The notes: generated by a model from the letters alone, not told the origin. Shown: positions 8,664 to 17,450, counted from the first letter of the stretch. The stretch is 64,000 nucleotides of DNA from Amycolatopsis sp. NBC_00345 (GCF_036116635.1 NZ_CP107995.1:2666001-2730000); one strand, 5' to 3'. Translations and numbers: made by a program.

Positions 8664-8673
8664 AGGAGGTCTC

Positions 8674-9912
8674 GTGCCCACTGTCAGCGTCGACATCCGC
8701 CGAAAGCTCTCCGCACTCGCCAGCACGCTCGCCGCCGTGGCGCTCACCGCCACGGCCCTGACCGCGGCCGCGCCGCCCGGGGCCGCCGCCGCGCTGCCGC
8801 CGAACCCCGCGGACGACCCGTTCTACGCCCAGCCCGCGCCGTTCCCGGACGCCGCGCCGGGCACCGTGCTCGACTCGCGCCCGGTCACCATCCGCGCGCT
8901 CACCCTGCCCGTGCCCGTCCAGGCGTGGCAGGTGAAGTACCGCTCCAACGACACGCGCGGCAACCCGATCGCGGACGTCGCGACGGTCCTGCAGCCGTCC
9001 GGCCCCGCGCCGTCCGGCGGCCGGAAGCTCGTGTCGTACCAGACCGCGCAGGACGGGCTCAGCACCGACTGCGCGCCGTCGTACGCACTGGCCACCGGCA
9101 CCGCGCTCCCAGCCGAAGAGCTGGCGCTGATGCTTCCGCTGGCGGCTGCCGGGTACACCGTGGTCACGGCCGACTACGAGGGCCCGAACTCGGAGTGGAC
9201 CGCCTCGGTCAACACCGCCCACGGGGTGCTCGACGGCATCCGCGCGGCCCAGTCGTTCGGCCCGGCCGGGCTCGCGGGCCCGGCCACGCCGACCGGGCTG
9301 ATCGGCTACTCGGGCGGCGCGCTCGCGAGCGAATGGGCCAACGAGATCCAGCCGTCCTACGCGCCGGAGCTGAAGTTCGCCGGCGTCGCGGCCGGCGGGG
9401 TGCCCGCGGACCTCGGTTACGTCGCCCGGCGCATCGACGGCGGGCCGTTGTCCGGGATCTACATCGGGGCCGCCGTCGGCCTCAGCCGCGCGTACCCGGA
9501 GATCAACACGGACCAGCTGCTGAACGCCCGTGGCAAGCAGGCCTGGGCCGACACCGGGAAGCAGTGCATCAACCAGTTCAGCGTGAGCCAGGCGTTCCGC
9601 CGGATGAGCGACTACACGACGGTGCCGCAGCTGCTCGACGTGCCCGCGGTGAAGCAGGTGATCGCCGAGAACACCATGGGCCGCTTCAAGCCCGGCTCGC
9701 CGATCTACTTCTACCAGGGCATCTTCGACGAGCTGGCGCTCACGCCGCCGGTGGACAAGCTGGTGAGCACCTATTGCGCGCAGGGGGTTCCGGTGCAGTA
9801 CAACCGGATCCCGGTCGGCGACCACGTCACGGTCGCGGTGCAGGGCGCGCCCGGCGCGCTGGCCTACCTGCACGACCGGCTGAACGGCAAGCCCGCGCCC
9901 AGCAACTGCTGA
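8674..9912 (+). CDS. Secreted LIP-family lipase (alpha/beta hydrolase)
   Basis: The 412-residue protein has a signal peptide (VSVDIRRKLSALAS, then an alanine-rich hydrophobic core) and the secretory-lipase fold. DDPFYAQPAP opens the mature protein, VVTADYEGP follows, the nucleophile serine is in GYSGGA (about residue 213), and a late aspartate and histidine (FDELAL, GDHVT) complete the triad. The family hydrolyses triacylglycerols and esters outside the cell. GTG 8674 with AGGAGG six bases upstream is preferred over upstream in-frame codons, since it places the signal peptide at the N-terminus. It is likely controlled by the divergent TetR through the palindrome at 8640-8663. Confidence 0.9.
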   Translation: MPTVSVDIRRKLSALASTLAAVALTATALTAAAPPGAAAALPPNPADDPFYAQPAPFPDAAPGTVLDSRPVTIRALTLPVPVQAWQVKYRSNDTRGNPIADVATVLQPSGPAPSGGRKLVSYQTAQDGLSTDCAPSYALATGTALPAEELALMLPLAAAGYTVVTADYEGPNSEWTASVNTAHGVLDGIRAAQSFGPAGLAGPATPTGLIGYSGGALASEWANEIQPSYAPELKFAGVAAGGVPADLGYVARRIDGGPLSGIYIGAAVGLSRAYPEINTDQLLNARGKQAWADTGKQCINQFSVSQAFRRMSDYTTVPQLLDVPAVKQVIAENTMGRFKPGSPIYFYQGIFDELALTPPVDKLVSTYCAQGVPVQYNRIPVGDHVTVAVQGAPGALAYLHDRLNGKPAPSNC

Positions 9913-9918
9913 AGCGCG

Positions 9919-9965
9919 GCGGGCGGTGCGTCACGGCCGGGGGAGGGCCGGAACGCACCGCCCGC
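9919..9965. terminator. Bidirectional hairpin terminator between convergent genes
   Basis: GCGGGCGGTGCGT (9919-9931) and ACGCACCGCCCGC (9953-9965) are perfect 13-bp arms, and the spacer contains a smaller CGGCC/GGCCG hairpin. It lies exactly between the lipase stop (9912) and the stop of the small membrane protein (9967), so it can serve both. Confidence 0.7.
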
Positions 9966-9966
9966 G

Positions 9967-10170
9967 TCAGCTCTGCACGAAGAAGTGCCAGCCGACCCAC
10001 CACCACGCGAGCACGAGCGCGATCCGCGTCGAGCGCTTGCGCATCAGCGCGGCCAGCACGGTGGTGAGCGGCGGGATCTTCTTCGGGAACAGGTGGCTCG
10101 CGCCCCACAGGGCCACGGCGGCGAACACGATCACGCCGAACCCGATTTCGGTGACTAGCCTGCTGTTCAC
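9967..10170 (-). CDS. Small two-helix membrane protein (DUF6186-like)
   Basis: This 67-residue protein has two predicted membrane segments (LVTEIGFGVIVFAAVALWGA, about 5-24, and ALVLAWWWVGWHFFV, about 50-64) joined by a basic loop. It resembles the small DUF6186 family of actinobacteria, whose function is unknown to me. Its GTG start overlaps the stop of the upstream membrane gene by four bases, so the two are translationally coupled and probably act together. Confidence 0.72.
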   Translation of the reverse strand: MNSRLVTEIGFGVIVFAAVALWGASHLFPKKIPPLTTVLAALMRKRSTRIALVLAWWWVGWHFFVQS

Positions 10171-10775
10171 GCCCGCCTCCTCGCCGCGGCGGCGCGCAGC
10201 ATGGCCAGGCCGGCGGCGGCCCAGACGCCGAGCGCCAGCGCCTGCACGACGCGGTTGTCCAGCATCGGGTCGACCAGGTCGCTCATCGTCGGATGGGTGA
10301 GCGAGAGGCCGCCGGCCGCCTGCTCGTAGACGAACGAGACCAGCTCCCAGACACACCAGCCGACGGCCACCGCGACCCAGACCCAGCCACGCCGGGGCGC
10401 CGGGTCCGTCGCGGGCACGGACGGCTCCCGCCACTCGAGGACCAGCGCGCCGAGGCCGATCGCGGAGACGGTCAGGAGCATCGGCACGGTCTCGCGGCCG
10501 AACACCAGCGCCACCAGCGCGACGGCCACGACCAGGCTGAGCCCGGGCAGCCGCGCGGGCGCGCCCAGCATCGCCGAGTCGCCCAGCCCGGCGGCGCCGT
10601 GGCGCTCGGTGAACAGCAGCAGGACGGCGGCGGCGAAGAAGATCAGCGCGTCGGCCGGCGCGCCCCGGATCCAGTGCGCGAGCGCGGCGATCACCAGCCC
10701 GGCGACCGGCAGGTCCACGGCGAGCCGGCTGCGGTCGTACTCGGCCGGGCGGTCTTCGGGAGAGTGGAAAGCCAT
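10167..10775 (-). CDS. Polytopic membrane protein of unknown function
   Basis: The protein has 202 residues and about six hydrophobic segments: LPVAGLVIAALAHW, ALIFFAAAVLLLF, GLSLVVAVALVALVFG, VPMLLTVSAIGLGALVL, GWVWVAVAVGWCVWELVSFVY and a last one near residue 180. The N-terminus is short and charged, and the C-terminus ends in AAARRRA. I do not recognise a family. The ATG at 10775 lacks a strong Shine-Dalgarno sequence. It forms a two-gene unit with the overlapping small membrane protein, divergent from the GH95 fucosidase. Confidence 0.7.
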   Translation of the reverse strand: MAFHSPEDRPAEYDRSRLAVDLPVAGLVIAALAHWIRGAPADALIFFAAAVLLLFTERHGAAGLGDSAMLGAPARLPGLSLVVAVALVALVFGRETVPMLLTVSAIGLGALVLEWREPSVPATDPAPRRGWVWVAVAVGWCVWELVSFVYEQAAGGLSLTHPTMSDLVDPMLDNRVVQALALGVWAAAGLAMLRAAAARRRA

Positions 10776-10927
10776 CTGCGACGTGCCCCTTCGCGTGCCG
10801 GTCCTGCCCCATGGCAACACCGGATCGGGTGCTCGGCTTCCCCTGACGGGTGTGATCTGGTCGCTGTCCCCTGTTCTGGACAACCGCGGTTCCCGCCGTT
10901 CGGCGTGGACGTTAATTCGGAAGATTC

Positions 10928-10956
10928 TTGACCGGGTTCGGGCAGACATCATATGT
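10928..10956 (+). promoter_or_regulatory. Promoter candidate for the GH95 gene
   Basis: TTGACC (10928-10933) and ATATGT (10951-10956) are 17 bp apart, in the 254-bp gap between the divergent membrane gene and ATG 11030. The region is locally AT-rich, unlike its surroundings. Confidence 0.5.
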
Positions 10957-11029
10957 TTGCCGGGCTGCACGACCACAGTCACGACCGCATCCCGACCGGT
11001 TTCCGCCTTCAACGCCGAACGGACCCGTC

Positions 11030-13393
11030 ATGCCGAACCTCCCTGTGCCCCCCACCCGGCGGACCTTCCTCAAGCTCGGCGGAGCGGTGGGCGCCGGCTT
11101 CGCTTTGAGCGGGTTTCGCCCGTTCACCGCGCAAGCCGCGCCCGCCCGCCCGGCGACCGCGGACCTCGTCGCCGACCCCGCCGCGACCACGCTCTGGTAC
11201 CCCGCGCCGGCGGTGGAGGAGCACGTCATCGAGCAGGCCCTCCCGATCGGGAATGGTCGGATCGGTGGCCTGGTCGGCGGAGACCCCGCGGCGGACTTCC
11301 TCTACTTCACCGACGCGTCGCTCTGGACCGGCACGCTCAACGACGAGCTGGACTCCGACGGCCAGTTCCCCTACGAGCGCGTCCAGTTCGGCAGCTTCGG
11401 CCTGCTCGCCAAGGTGCGGCTCAAGATTCCCGGGCACACCGGGGTGTCCGGCTACCGGCGCGCCCTGGACCTGAGCAACGGGCTGGTCACCGCGACGTAC
11501 GGCGTCGGGGGCGCGAAGTACCGGCGTGAGGTCTACGCGAGCCATCCCGACGACGTCGTGGTGATCCGGCTGAGCCAGCAGGGCGGCGGCTCCTACACCG
11601 GCTCGGTGACGCTGGAGGGGACCCGCGGCGAGACGCCGACGGCGGGCGACGGGGTCGTCTCGCTCGGCGGCAAGTTCGACAACGGGCTGAAGTACGCCTC
11701 CGTCGTCACCGCCGCGAGCCGGGGCGGCCGGGTCGCGGTCAACGGCACCGACGTCACCTTCACCGGCTGCGCCGAGGTGGTGATCGTGGTCTGCGGCGGC
11801 ACCAACTACGTGCCCGACGCCGCGCGCGACTACCTGGACGCGGCGGCGGAACCGTCCACAGTGGCCGCCGGCAAGGCGAAGGCCTCGGCCGCCGCGTCCG
11901 GCACCGCGCTGCTGGCCACGCACGTCCAGGACTACCGGCGGCTGTACGAGCGGATGACCGTCGACCTGGGACGGTCGCCGGACAGCAAGCGCGCGCTCGA
12001 CTCGTGGTCGCGCCTGACCGCGCGCCACGCCGATCCCGCCACGCCCGACCCCGAGCTGGAAGCCAGCTACCTGCAGTTCGGCCGTTACCTCGTGATCACC
12101 GGCTCGCGCGACAGCCTGCCGATCAGCCTGCAGGGGCTGTGGCTGAACAACAACACGCCGGACTGGATGAGCGACTACCACACCGACATCAACATCCAGA
12201 TGAACTACTGGCTGCCCGACCGCGCCGGGCTGTCCTCGTCCTTCGCCGCGTTGGCCGACTACTGCCTGGCGCAGCTACCGTCCTGGAGCGACACCACGCA
12301 GCGGCTGTTCAACGACCCGCGCAACCGGTTCCGCAACTCCAGCGGGAAGATCGCCGGCTGGGCGGTGGCGTTCTCCACCAACATCTACGGCGGCTCCGGC
12401 TGGTGGTGGCACCCGGGCGGCAACGCCTGGCTGTGCAACAACCTGTGGGACCACTACGCGTTCACCCAGGACCGCGCCTACCTCGCCCGGATCTACCCGC
12501 TGCTGAAGGGCGCGTGCGAGTTCTGGGAGTCCCGGCTGATCGAGATGACCGTGGACGGCAAGGTCGTGCTCGTCGACGACGCCGACTGGTCGCCCGAGCA
12601 CGGCCCGCAGGACACGAAGGGCAACACCTACTCGCAGGAGATCGTCCACAACCTGTTCGGCCACTACCGGGAGGCGACCGAGCTGCTCGGCCGCGACCGC
12701 CCGTACGGGAAGACGGTCTCCGGCCTGCAGGCGCGGCTGCACCTGCCGACGGTCAGCCCGGTCACCGGCTGGCTGCAGGAGTGGCTCTCGCCGGACAACC
12801 TCGGCGAGACGGCGCACCGGCACCTCTCGCCGTTGATCGGGTTCTTCCCCGGCGACCGGATCACCACCGACACCGCTCCGGCCGAGCTGCTGGACGGGGT
12901 GCGGAACCTGCTCGTCGCGCGCGGCATGGACAGCTTCGGCTGGGGCTGCGCCTGGCGGTCGTCCTGCTGGGCGCGGCTGAAGGACGCCGACCGCGCGTAC
13001 CAGCTGTTCCTCACCGTGCTGCGGCCCTCGGTGGACAACGGCAACGGCACGGCGGCGAACTTCTTCGACATGTACAGCCAGGGCAGCTACACGATCTTCC
13101 AGATCGACGCGAACCTCGGCGCGCCGACCGCGATGCTGGAGATGCTGCTGTACTCCCGCGCCGGCGTGATCGAATTCCTGCCGGCGCTGCCCTCGGCTTG
13201 GGCGGACTCCGGGCGCGTGACCGGGATCGGCGCGCGGGGCGGGTTCGAAGTGGACCTGGAGTGGCGCCACGGCAAGGTCACGAGGGCGACCGTGCGCAGC
13301 GTCGGCGGCACCGAGACAGAGCTGCGCGCGGGGAGCTGGAGCCGGAAGATCAAGCTCCGTCCGCACCAGTCGGTCACGGTCACGCCGCACTGA
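11030..13393 (+). CDS. Tat-exported GH95 alpha-L-fucosidase
   Basis: The 787-residue protein starts with a twin-arginine signal (RRTFLKLGGAVGAGFALSG, about 10-28), so it is exported folded. The rest covers a full GH95 enzyme: N-terminal beta-sandwich (ALPIGNGRIGGLVGGD, FTDASLWTG), then an (alpha/alpha)6 barrel. In the barrel are LPISLQGLWLNNN, DINIQMNYW, the acidic catalytic region WSPEHGPQDTKGN (about 523-535), PLIGFFPGDR and ANLGAPTAMLEMLL. GH95 enzymes remove alpha-1,2-linked L-fucose, or L-galactose, from plant xyloglucan and glycans by inversion. ATG 11030 is used because it puts the RR motif near the N-terminus; an upstream in-frame codon at 10928 lies inside the promoter. It belongs with the GH87 and GH92 genes of this window as glycan scavenging. 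Confidence 0.92.
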   Translation: MPNLPVPPTRRTFLKLGGAVGAGFALSGFRPFTAQAAPARPATADLVADPAATTLWYPAPAVEEHVIEQALPIGNGRIGGLVGGDPAADFLYFTDASLWTGTLNDELDSDGQFPYERVQFGSFGLLAKVRLKIPGHTGVSGYRRALDLSNGLVTATYGVGGAKYRREVYASHPDDVVVIRLSQQGGGSYTGSVTLEGTRGETPTAGDGVVSLGGKFDNGLKYASVVTAASRGGRVAVNGTDVTFTGCAEVVIVVCGGTNYVPDAARDYLDAAAEPSTVAAGKAKASAAASGTALLATHVQDYRRLYERMTVDLGRSPDSKRALDSWSRLTARHADPATPDPELEASYLQFGRYLVITGSRDSLPISLQGLWLNNNTPDWMSDYHTDINIQMNYWLPDRAGLSSSFAALADYCLAQLPSWSDTTQRLFNDPRNRFRNSSGKIAGWAVAFSTNIYGGSGWWWHPGGNAWLCNNLWDHYAFTQDRAYLARIYPLLKGACEFWESRLIEMTVDGKVVLVDDADWSPEHGPQDTKGNTYSQEIVHNLFGHYREATELLGRDRPYGKTVSGLQARLHLPTVSPVTGWLQEWLSPDNLGETAHRHLSPLIGFFPGDRITTDTAPAELLDGVRNLLVARGMDSFGWGCAWRSSCWARLKDADRAYQLFLTVLRPSVDNGNGTAANFFDMYSQGSYTIFQIDANLGAPTAMLEMLLYSRAGVIEFLPALPSAWADSGRVTGIGARGGFEVDLEWRHGKVTRATVRSVGGTETELRAGSWSRKIKLRPHQSVTVTPH

Positions 13394-13470
13394 GCCCGCG
13401 CGTCTCGACGGTCCGCTCTCGAACGGTATAGCGTTCAACTATTCGAGGGCGGGCTGGTCCGGGAGGCAGT

Positions 13471-13839
13471 ATGAATATTCTGTTGTGGGTTTTCGCGGGC
13501 GTCACCGCGGCGGTTTACCTGGGCGCGGGCGGCATGAAGCTGGTGACGCCGCGGGAGAAGCTGCTGGAGAACCCGAACCTGGGCTGGGTCAACGACTTTT
13601 CGGCCGGAGCGGTGAAGCTCATCGCGCTCGCCGAGGTGCTCGGCGCGATCGGGCTGATCCTGCCCTGGGCGCTGGACATCGCGCCGGTGCTGACGCCGAT
13701 CGCGGCCGTCGGCCTGGTGATCGTGGCGGCCGGCGCGATCGTGGTGCACGCGCGGCGCAAGGAGCCGAAGGCGGTGCCGGTCAACGTGGTGCTGCTGGTG
13801 CTGGCCGCTTTCGTGGCGGTGGGCCGCTTCGCCGGGTGA
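13471..13839 (+). CDS. DoxX-family membrane protein
   Basis: The 122-residue protein has four hydrophobic helices (residues about 3-20, 45-66, 70-90 and 100-118) and the DoxX-like opening GVTAAVYLGAGGMKLVTPREKL. Family members are small integral membrane proteins, often linked to redox or stress functions, with poorly defined activity. ATG 13471 has GGGAGG nearby. An AT-rich patch with GAACG and CGTTC half-sites lies upstream (about 13419-13440) and may hold its promoter and operator. Confidence 0.85.
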   Translation: MNILLWVFAGVTAAVYLGAGGMKLVTPREKLLENPNLGWVNDFSAGAVKLIALAEVLGAIGLILPWALDIAPVLTPIAAVGLVIVAAGAIVVHARRKEPKAVPVNVVLLVLAAFVAVGRFAG

Positions 13840-13878
13840 CCAAACTGGACCGGCGTCCCGGTCACCGGTCACCGCTCG

Positions 13879-13923
13879 CCGGGCGCGCCTGGCCGCGCTC
13901 CGGCCCGCGTTCGGCGCGCCCGG
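13879..13923. terminator. GC-rich hairpin between doxX-like and lysR-type genes
   Basis: CCGGGCGCGCC (13879-13889) and GGCGCGCCCGG (13913-13923) are perfect 11-bp arms around a 23-base spacer, 40 bp after the DoxX stop. No T-run follows, so termination is only probable. Confidence 0.4.
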
Positions 13924-13994
13924 CGGCCGGTGCCCGCCGCGGCCGCGGGAACTGGCCTACCCTGGGGGCCTGAACAGGGACGGGAGGCCCGCCG

Positions 13995-14849
13995 GTGGAC
14001 GTCGACCTGCGGAAGGTCCGGTATTTCGTTGCCGTGGCCGAGGAACTTCACTTCGGCCGGGCGGCGGAGCGGCTGCACATCGCGCAGCCCGTGCTGTCGC
14101 GGCAGGTGCGCGCGCTGGAGGACGAGCTGCGCGCGCAGCTGTTCGTCCGGGACCGGCGTTCCACGGAGCTGACCGCCGCCGGGCGTCAGCTGCTGGAGGA
14201 CAGCCGGCCGCTGCTCGCGGCGGCGGACGCGCTGAAACGGCGCGTGGCCCGGGCGGCGCGCGGCACGGCGAGCTTCACCATCGGCTTCATGCCCGGCATC
14301 ACGGTCACCGAAGCCGTGCGGGCGCTGACCGCCCGCCACCCCGGGCTGGAGGTCGAGCTGGTCCGGACCACCTGGGACGACCAGACCGAGGTGCTGCACG
14401 ACGGCCGGGCGGACGTCAGCGTGGTCCGGCTGCCGGTCGAGCCGCGCGGCCTGTCCGTGCGGCCGATGTTCGAAGAGCCCCGCGTCGCGGTGCTGCCGGC
14501 CACGCATCGCTTGGCGGGCAAGGAGTCCGTGAACATCACCGACCTCGCCGCGGAGCACCTGCTCAACGATCCCGACGCCGTGCCGGAGTGGCGGGACATC
14601 GCCGAGGAGCTGCGGGTCGGCGGCCGGCCCCGGGCGCACGGGTTCCACAGCATCGAAGAGAAGCTGGAGCACGTCGCGGCCGGGCTGGGGATCGCGATCG
14701 TGCCACTGTCCACTTCGGAGTACTACACCCGGGCGGACGTGGCGTGCGTGCCCGTCGCCGACCTCCCGCCGAACCAGGTGAGCCTGGCCTGGATGGCCTC
14801 CCGCCGCTCGCGGCTGATCCACGACTTCGCCGAGATCGTCACGGCCTGA
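13995..14849 (+). CDS. LysR-family transcriptional regulator
   Basis: The 284-residue protein has the LysR N-terminal winged HTH (RYFVAVAEELHFGRAAERLHIAQPVLSRQVRALE, split, residues about 8-41) and a periplasmic-binding-type effector domain (SFTIGFMPG from about 92, ending near 280). It would sense a small molecule and control nearby or distant genes. GTG 13995 has GGGAGG about eight bases upstream. No divergent partner lies next to it: the DoxX gene upstream and the arsR operon downstream run the same way, so its target is not obvious. Confidence 0.92.
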   Translation: MDVDLRKVRYFVAVAEELHFGRAAERLHIAQPVLSRQVRALEDELRAQLFVRDRRSTELTAAGRQLLEDSRPLLAAADALKRRVARAARGTASFTIGFMPGITVTEAVRALTARHPGLEVELVRTTWDDQTEVLHDGRADVSVVRLPVEPRGLSVRPMFEEPRVAVLPATHRLAGKESVNITDLAAEHLLNDPDAVPEWRDIAEELRVGGRPRAHGFHSIEEKLEHVAAGLGIAIVPLSTSEYYTRADVACVPVADLPPNQVSLAWMASRRSRLIHDFAEIVTA

Positions 14850-14920
14850 GGCCCGGTGGGGGAGCCGGGCGGGCTGCTCCGCTTCAGCACGTCGACTGCG
14901 AGCGCTTGTGCTTGTGGCGT

Positions 14921-14940
14921 ATTTAAGGTATTCCTTAAAT
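14921..14940. promoter_or_regulatory. ArsR-type operator
   Basis: ATTTAAGG and CCTTAAAT form a perfect 8-bp inverted repeat around TATT, an AT-rich island in GC-rich DNA. It lies 40 bp before the arsR-type start, where autoregulation of the three-gene operon is expected. Confidence 0.65.
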
Positions 14941-14979
14941 GCACTGCTGGACGGGCCCGAGGAGGGGACGAGCACGACG

Positions 14980-15330
14980 ATGGAAACCCTGGATCGCACC
15001 CTCGGCGCGCTCGCGCATCCGGTGCGCCGCGAGATTCTCGACCGGCTGACCGCGGGGCCGAAGTCGGTGACCGAGCTGGCCGAACCGTTCGACCTGTCGC
15101 TCCCGGCGGTGTCGATGCACATCCGCACCCTGGAGAAGGCCGGGCTGGTGACCAGGAGCCGGGACGCGCAGTGGCGGCCCTGCGCCCTCGCCGCCGAGCC
15201 CATGGGCGAGCTGTCGGAATGGCTCGAAGGCTACCGCCGGTTCTGGGAGCAGAGCCTGGACCGGCTCGACGCCTATGCGCAGACCGTGAAACGGGGGGAA
15301 TCCGCCGATGCCGCGCCCACTGAGGATTGA
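14980..15330 (+). CDS. ArsR-family regulator (SRPBCC-associated type)
   Basis: This is a 116-residue winged-helix protein: LGALAHPVRREILDRLTAG, VTELAEPFDLSLPAVSMHIRTLEKAGLV and a short C-terminal helix (EWLEGYRRFWEQSLDRLDAY). It has no cysteine-rich metal site, so it belongs to the metal-independent group usually paired with AHSA1/SRPBCC genes. ATG 14980 follows GAGGAGGGG; the upstream in-frame codon at 14908 overlaps the operator. It overlaps the following SRPBCC gene by 23 bp and is likely autoregulated through the palindrome at 14921-14940. Confidence 0.9.
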   Translation: METLDRTLGALAHPVRREILDRLTAGPKSVTELAEPFDLSLPAVSMHIRTLEKAGLVTRSRDAQWRPCALAAEPMGELSEWLEGYRRFWEQSLDRLDAYAQTVKRGESADAAPTED

Positions 15331-15802
15331 GGACGCGCTGCTCTCGCCGCGCGAGGTCGTCGTCACCCGCACCGTGAAGGCCGAACGGAGTCTGGTGTGG
15401 CGGCTGTGGACCGAATCGCGTCATCTCGCGCAATGGTGGGGGCCGCACGGCTTCACCAATCCGGAGTGCGCGATCGACCCGCGGCCCGGTGGCCGCCTGC
15501 GCATCCTGATGCGCTCGCCGGACGGCGACGAGTACCTGAACGTCGGCACCCTGCAGGTGATCGACCCGCCGGCGCAGATGGTCTTCACCGTTGCCCTGCT
15601 GAATCCGGACGGCAGCCGCCGGCTGGAAAACCGCGTCACGGCCGATTTCGCCGCCCGTGGCCCGGAAACCGAGGTGACAGTCCGGGTAGAAGTACTGCAC
15701 GCCACCCCCGAAGCGCGGGAAAACCTCGCCGGAATGAGCGACGGCTGGACCGACAGCCTGCACCGGCTGTCAGTGCTTGCCGAGGAAGGAACCGTCTCAT
15801 GA
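15308..15802 (+). CDS. SRPBCC (AHSA1-like) domain protein
   Basis: The 164-residue protein is one helix-grip domain: VVVTRTVKAERSLVWRLW, HLAQWWGPHGFTNPE, GRLRILMRSPDGDEY and GMSDGWTDSLHRLSVLAEE. AHSA1-like proteins bind a hydrophobic ligand in a deep pocket; the substrate is unknown. It is the middle gene of an arsR-SRPBCC-DHFR unit that recurs in actinobacteria. It overlaps arsR by 23 bp and the next gene by ATGA, so all three are translated together. Confidence 0.9.
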   Translation: MPRPLRIEDALLSPREVVVTRTVKAERSLVWRLWTESRHLAQWWGPHGFTNPECAIDPRPGGRLRILMRSPDGDEYLNVGTLQVIDPPAQMVFTVALLNPDGSRRLENRVTADFAARGPETEVTVRVEVLHATPEARENLAGMSDGWTDSLHRLSVLAEEGTVS

Positions 15803-16422
15803 GGCGACTGGTATTGAAGATGTCGATGAGCTTCGACGGGTATGTCGCCGGGCCCGGCGGTCAGATCGACTGGATCATGCGCACCCTCGATCCCGAGGCC
15901 ACGGCCTGGATCGAGCAGACGCTGTGGCAGGCGGGGGCCCACCTGGTCGGCCGGCGCACCTACGCCGACATGGCCGGCTACTGGCCGACGTCCACCGAAC
16001 CGCTGGCCGCCCCGATGAACGCCATCCCGAAGATCGCGTTCTCGCGATCCGGCACCCGGGAATCCGAGCCGACAACCGCGTTGCGCAATGCGGTTGACGC
16101 GCAGCGCGAGGCCGGGCTGCCCGTCGTGCCGCCGGCCGACGGCTGGGACGACACCCGCGTACTCGGCGCCGACCTCGCCGCGGAGATCGCGGCGCTCAAA
16201 GCGGAACCGGGCAAGGACCTGCTCGCCCACGGTGGCGCTTCCTTCGCCCGGAGCCTGGTCGAGCTCGGCCTGATCGACGAGTACCGGCTGCTCGTTCACC
16301 CGGTCGTGCTCGGCTCCGGGCTCGCGCTCTTCTCCGGGGTGGCCGCGTTCGACCTCACGGCCGTCCAGACGACGACGTTCTCCAGCGGGATCGTGGGAGT
16401 CGTTTTCCGGCCGGCGCGGTAA
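15799..16422 (+). CDS. Dihydrofolate reductase-like (RibD C-terminal) protein
   Basis: The 207-residue protein has the DHFR/RibD-C fold: LVLKMSMSFDGYVAGPGG at the N-terminus, HLVGRRTYADMAGYW, a central LLAHGGASFARSLVELGLIDEYRLLVHPVVLGSGLALF, and a short C-terminal strand. These proteins bind NADPH; most are uncharacterised reductases rather than true folate enzymes. The start ATG overlaps the previous stop (ATGA). It ends 8 bp before the stop of the convergent cobalamin-binding-like gene. Confidence 0.9.
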   Translation: MRRLVLKMSMSFDGYVAGPGGQIDWIMRTLDPEATAWIEQTLWQAGAHLVGRRTYADMAGYWPTSTEPLAAPMNAIPKIAFSRSGTRESEPTTALRNAVDAQREAGLPVVPPADGWDDTRVLGADLAAEIAALKAEPGKDLLAHGGASFARSLVELGLIDEYRLLVHPVVLGSGLALFSGVAAFDLTAVQTTTFSSGIVGVVFRPAR

Positions 16423-16430
16423 CGTCGTGT

Positions 16431-17339
16431 TCAGATTCGCCGGGCCTCCGCAGTGGACACCGGGGGAGTGGCCTCGACCCCGTGCAGGACCGACGCCAGG
16501 ATCTCGGCGCCGCGCACCACGCGGGGGCCCGGGCGGTTGAAGTAGGACGGGCCGTCCAGCAGCCAGACCTCGCCCGCGCGGACGGCGGGCAGCTGGTCCC
16601 AGCCGGGCAGCCCGGTGAGCAGGGGCAGTTCGGCAGCGGTGCGGTCCGGGGCGAAGCCGCACGGCAGTACCAGCAGAACGTCCGGGCGGGCGGCGACCAC
16701 GGCGTCCCACGGCATCGGCCGGGTGTGCTCGCCGGGTTCGGCCAGCAGCGGTGTGCCGCCGGCCGCGGTGATCTGCTCGGGCACCCAATGCCCGGCGGGC
16801 CACAGCGGGTCGAGCCATTCGAGCGCCACCACCCGAGGGTGCGGCCGTCCGGCGACGCTCGCGCGGACGGTGTCCAGCCGCGCCGACAGCGCCCGCACCC
16901 GTTCGCGGGCCAGCGCGGGAACGCCCAGTGCGTCGCCGAGAGTCGTGACGCAGCCGAGCACTTCGGCCAGCCGCCGCGGTTCGAGGCTCAGCACCCGCGG
17001 CCCGGCGTCGAGCATCCGCACGGCCTCGGCGACGCGGGTGTAGGAGACGGCGCAGACCTCGCACAGGTCTTGCGTGAGGACCAGGTCGGGGGCGAGCCCG
17101 GCGAGCCGCGCGGTGTCCACGGAGTAGAGGGACGAGCCGCGGTGCGCCGAGCCGCCCACGGCGTCGGAGATCTCGCGGCTGGAGAGCACCGCGTCGTCCA
17201 GATCGGCAGCGGTGACCACGGGGACCGCCTCGACGCCCGGCGGCCAGTCGCACTCGTGGGTGCGGCCGACCAGGTCATCGAGCCGGCCCAGCTCCGCGAC
17301 CAGGTCGGTCGCGGCCGGAAGGAGCGAGACGATCCGCAT
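16431..17339 (-). CDS. BtuF-like cobalamin-binding protein, no signal peptide
   Basis: The 302-residue protein has the two-lobe BtuF/FhuD-type fold: RIVSLLPAATDLVAELG at the start, LAPDLVLTQDLCEVCAVSY, PRVVALEWLDPLWPAGHWVPEQITAAGG and RPGPRVVRGAEILASVLH. Relatives bind vitamin B12 for ABC import, but this protein starts directly with the fold and has no signal peptide or lipobox, and no transporter genes adjoin it. It may act in the cytoplasm. The ATG has no Shine-Dalgarno sequence but a TACGGT box six bases upstream, so it is probably a leaderless mRNA. A copy of the GTATAAC palindrome lies 34-53 bp upstream. Confidence 0.82.
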   Translation of the reverse strand: MRIVSLLPAATDLVAELGRLDDLVGRTHECDWPPGVEAVPVVTAADLDDAVLSSREISDAVGGSAHRGSSLYSVDTARLAGLAPDLVLTQDLCEVCAVSYTRVAEAVRMLDAGPRVLSLEPRRLAEVLGCVTTLGDALGVPALARERVRALSARLDTVRASVAGRPHPRVVALEWLDPLWPAGHWVPEQITAAGGTPLLAEPGEHTRPMPWDAVVAARPDVLLVLPCGFAPDRTAAELPLLTGLPGWDQLPAVRAGEVWLLDGPSYFNRPGPRVVRGAEILASVLHGVEATPPVSTAEARRI

Positions 17340-17372
17340 GCGTCCACCGTAGACCCGGCTACGGGAGACTTC

Positions 17373-17392
17373 TGTATAACGCCCTATACGGC
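17373..17392. repeat. Palindromic repeat, copy 1 (GTATAACGCCCTATACGGC)
   Basis: GTATA and TATAC arms flank ACGCCC, followed by GGC. Near-identical 20-bp copies occur at 42798-42817 (one base different) and 45745-45764 (identical). All three are intergenic. This copy lies upstream of the BtuF-like gene, between its start and the stop of the DUF4190-like gene. Confidence 0.7.
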
Positions 17393-17450
17393 CTGGCGCT
17401 CGCGTCGAGACTGGAGCGTCGGTTCCGGCAGGACCAAAAGCCGCACGGAC

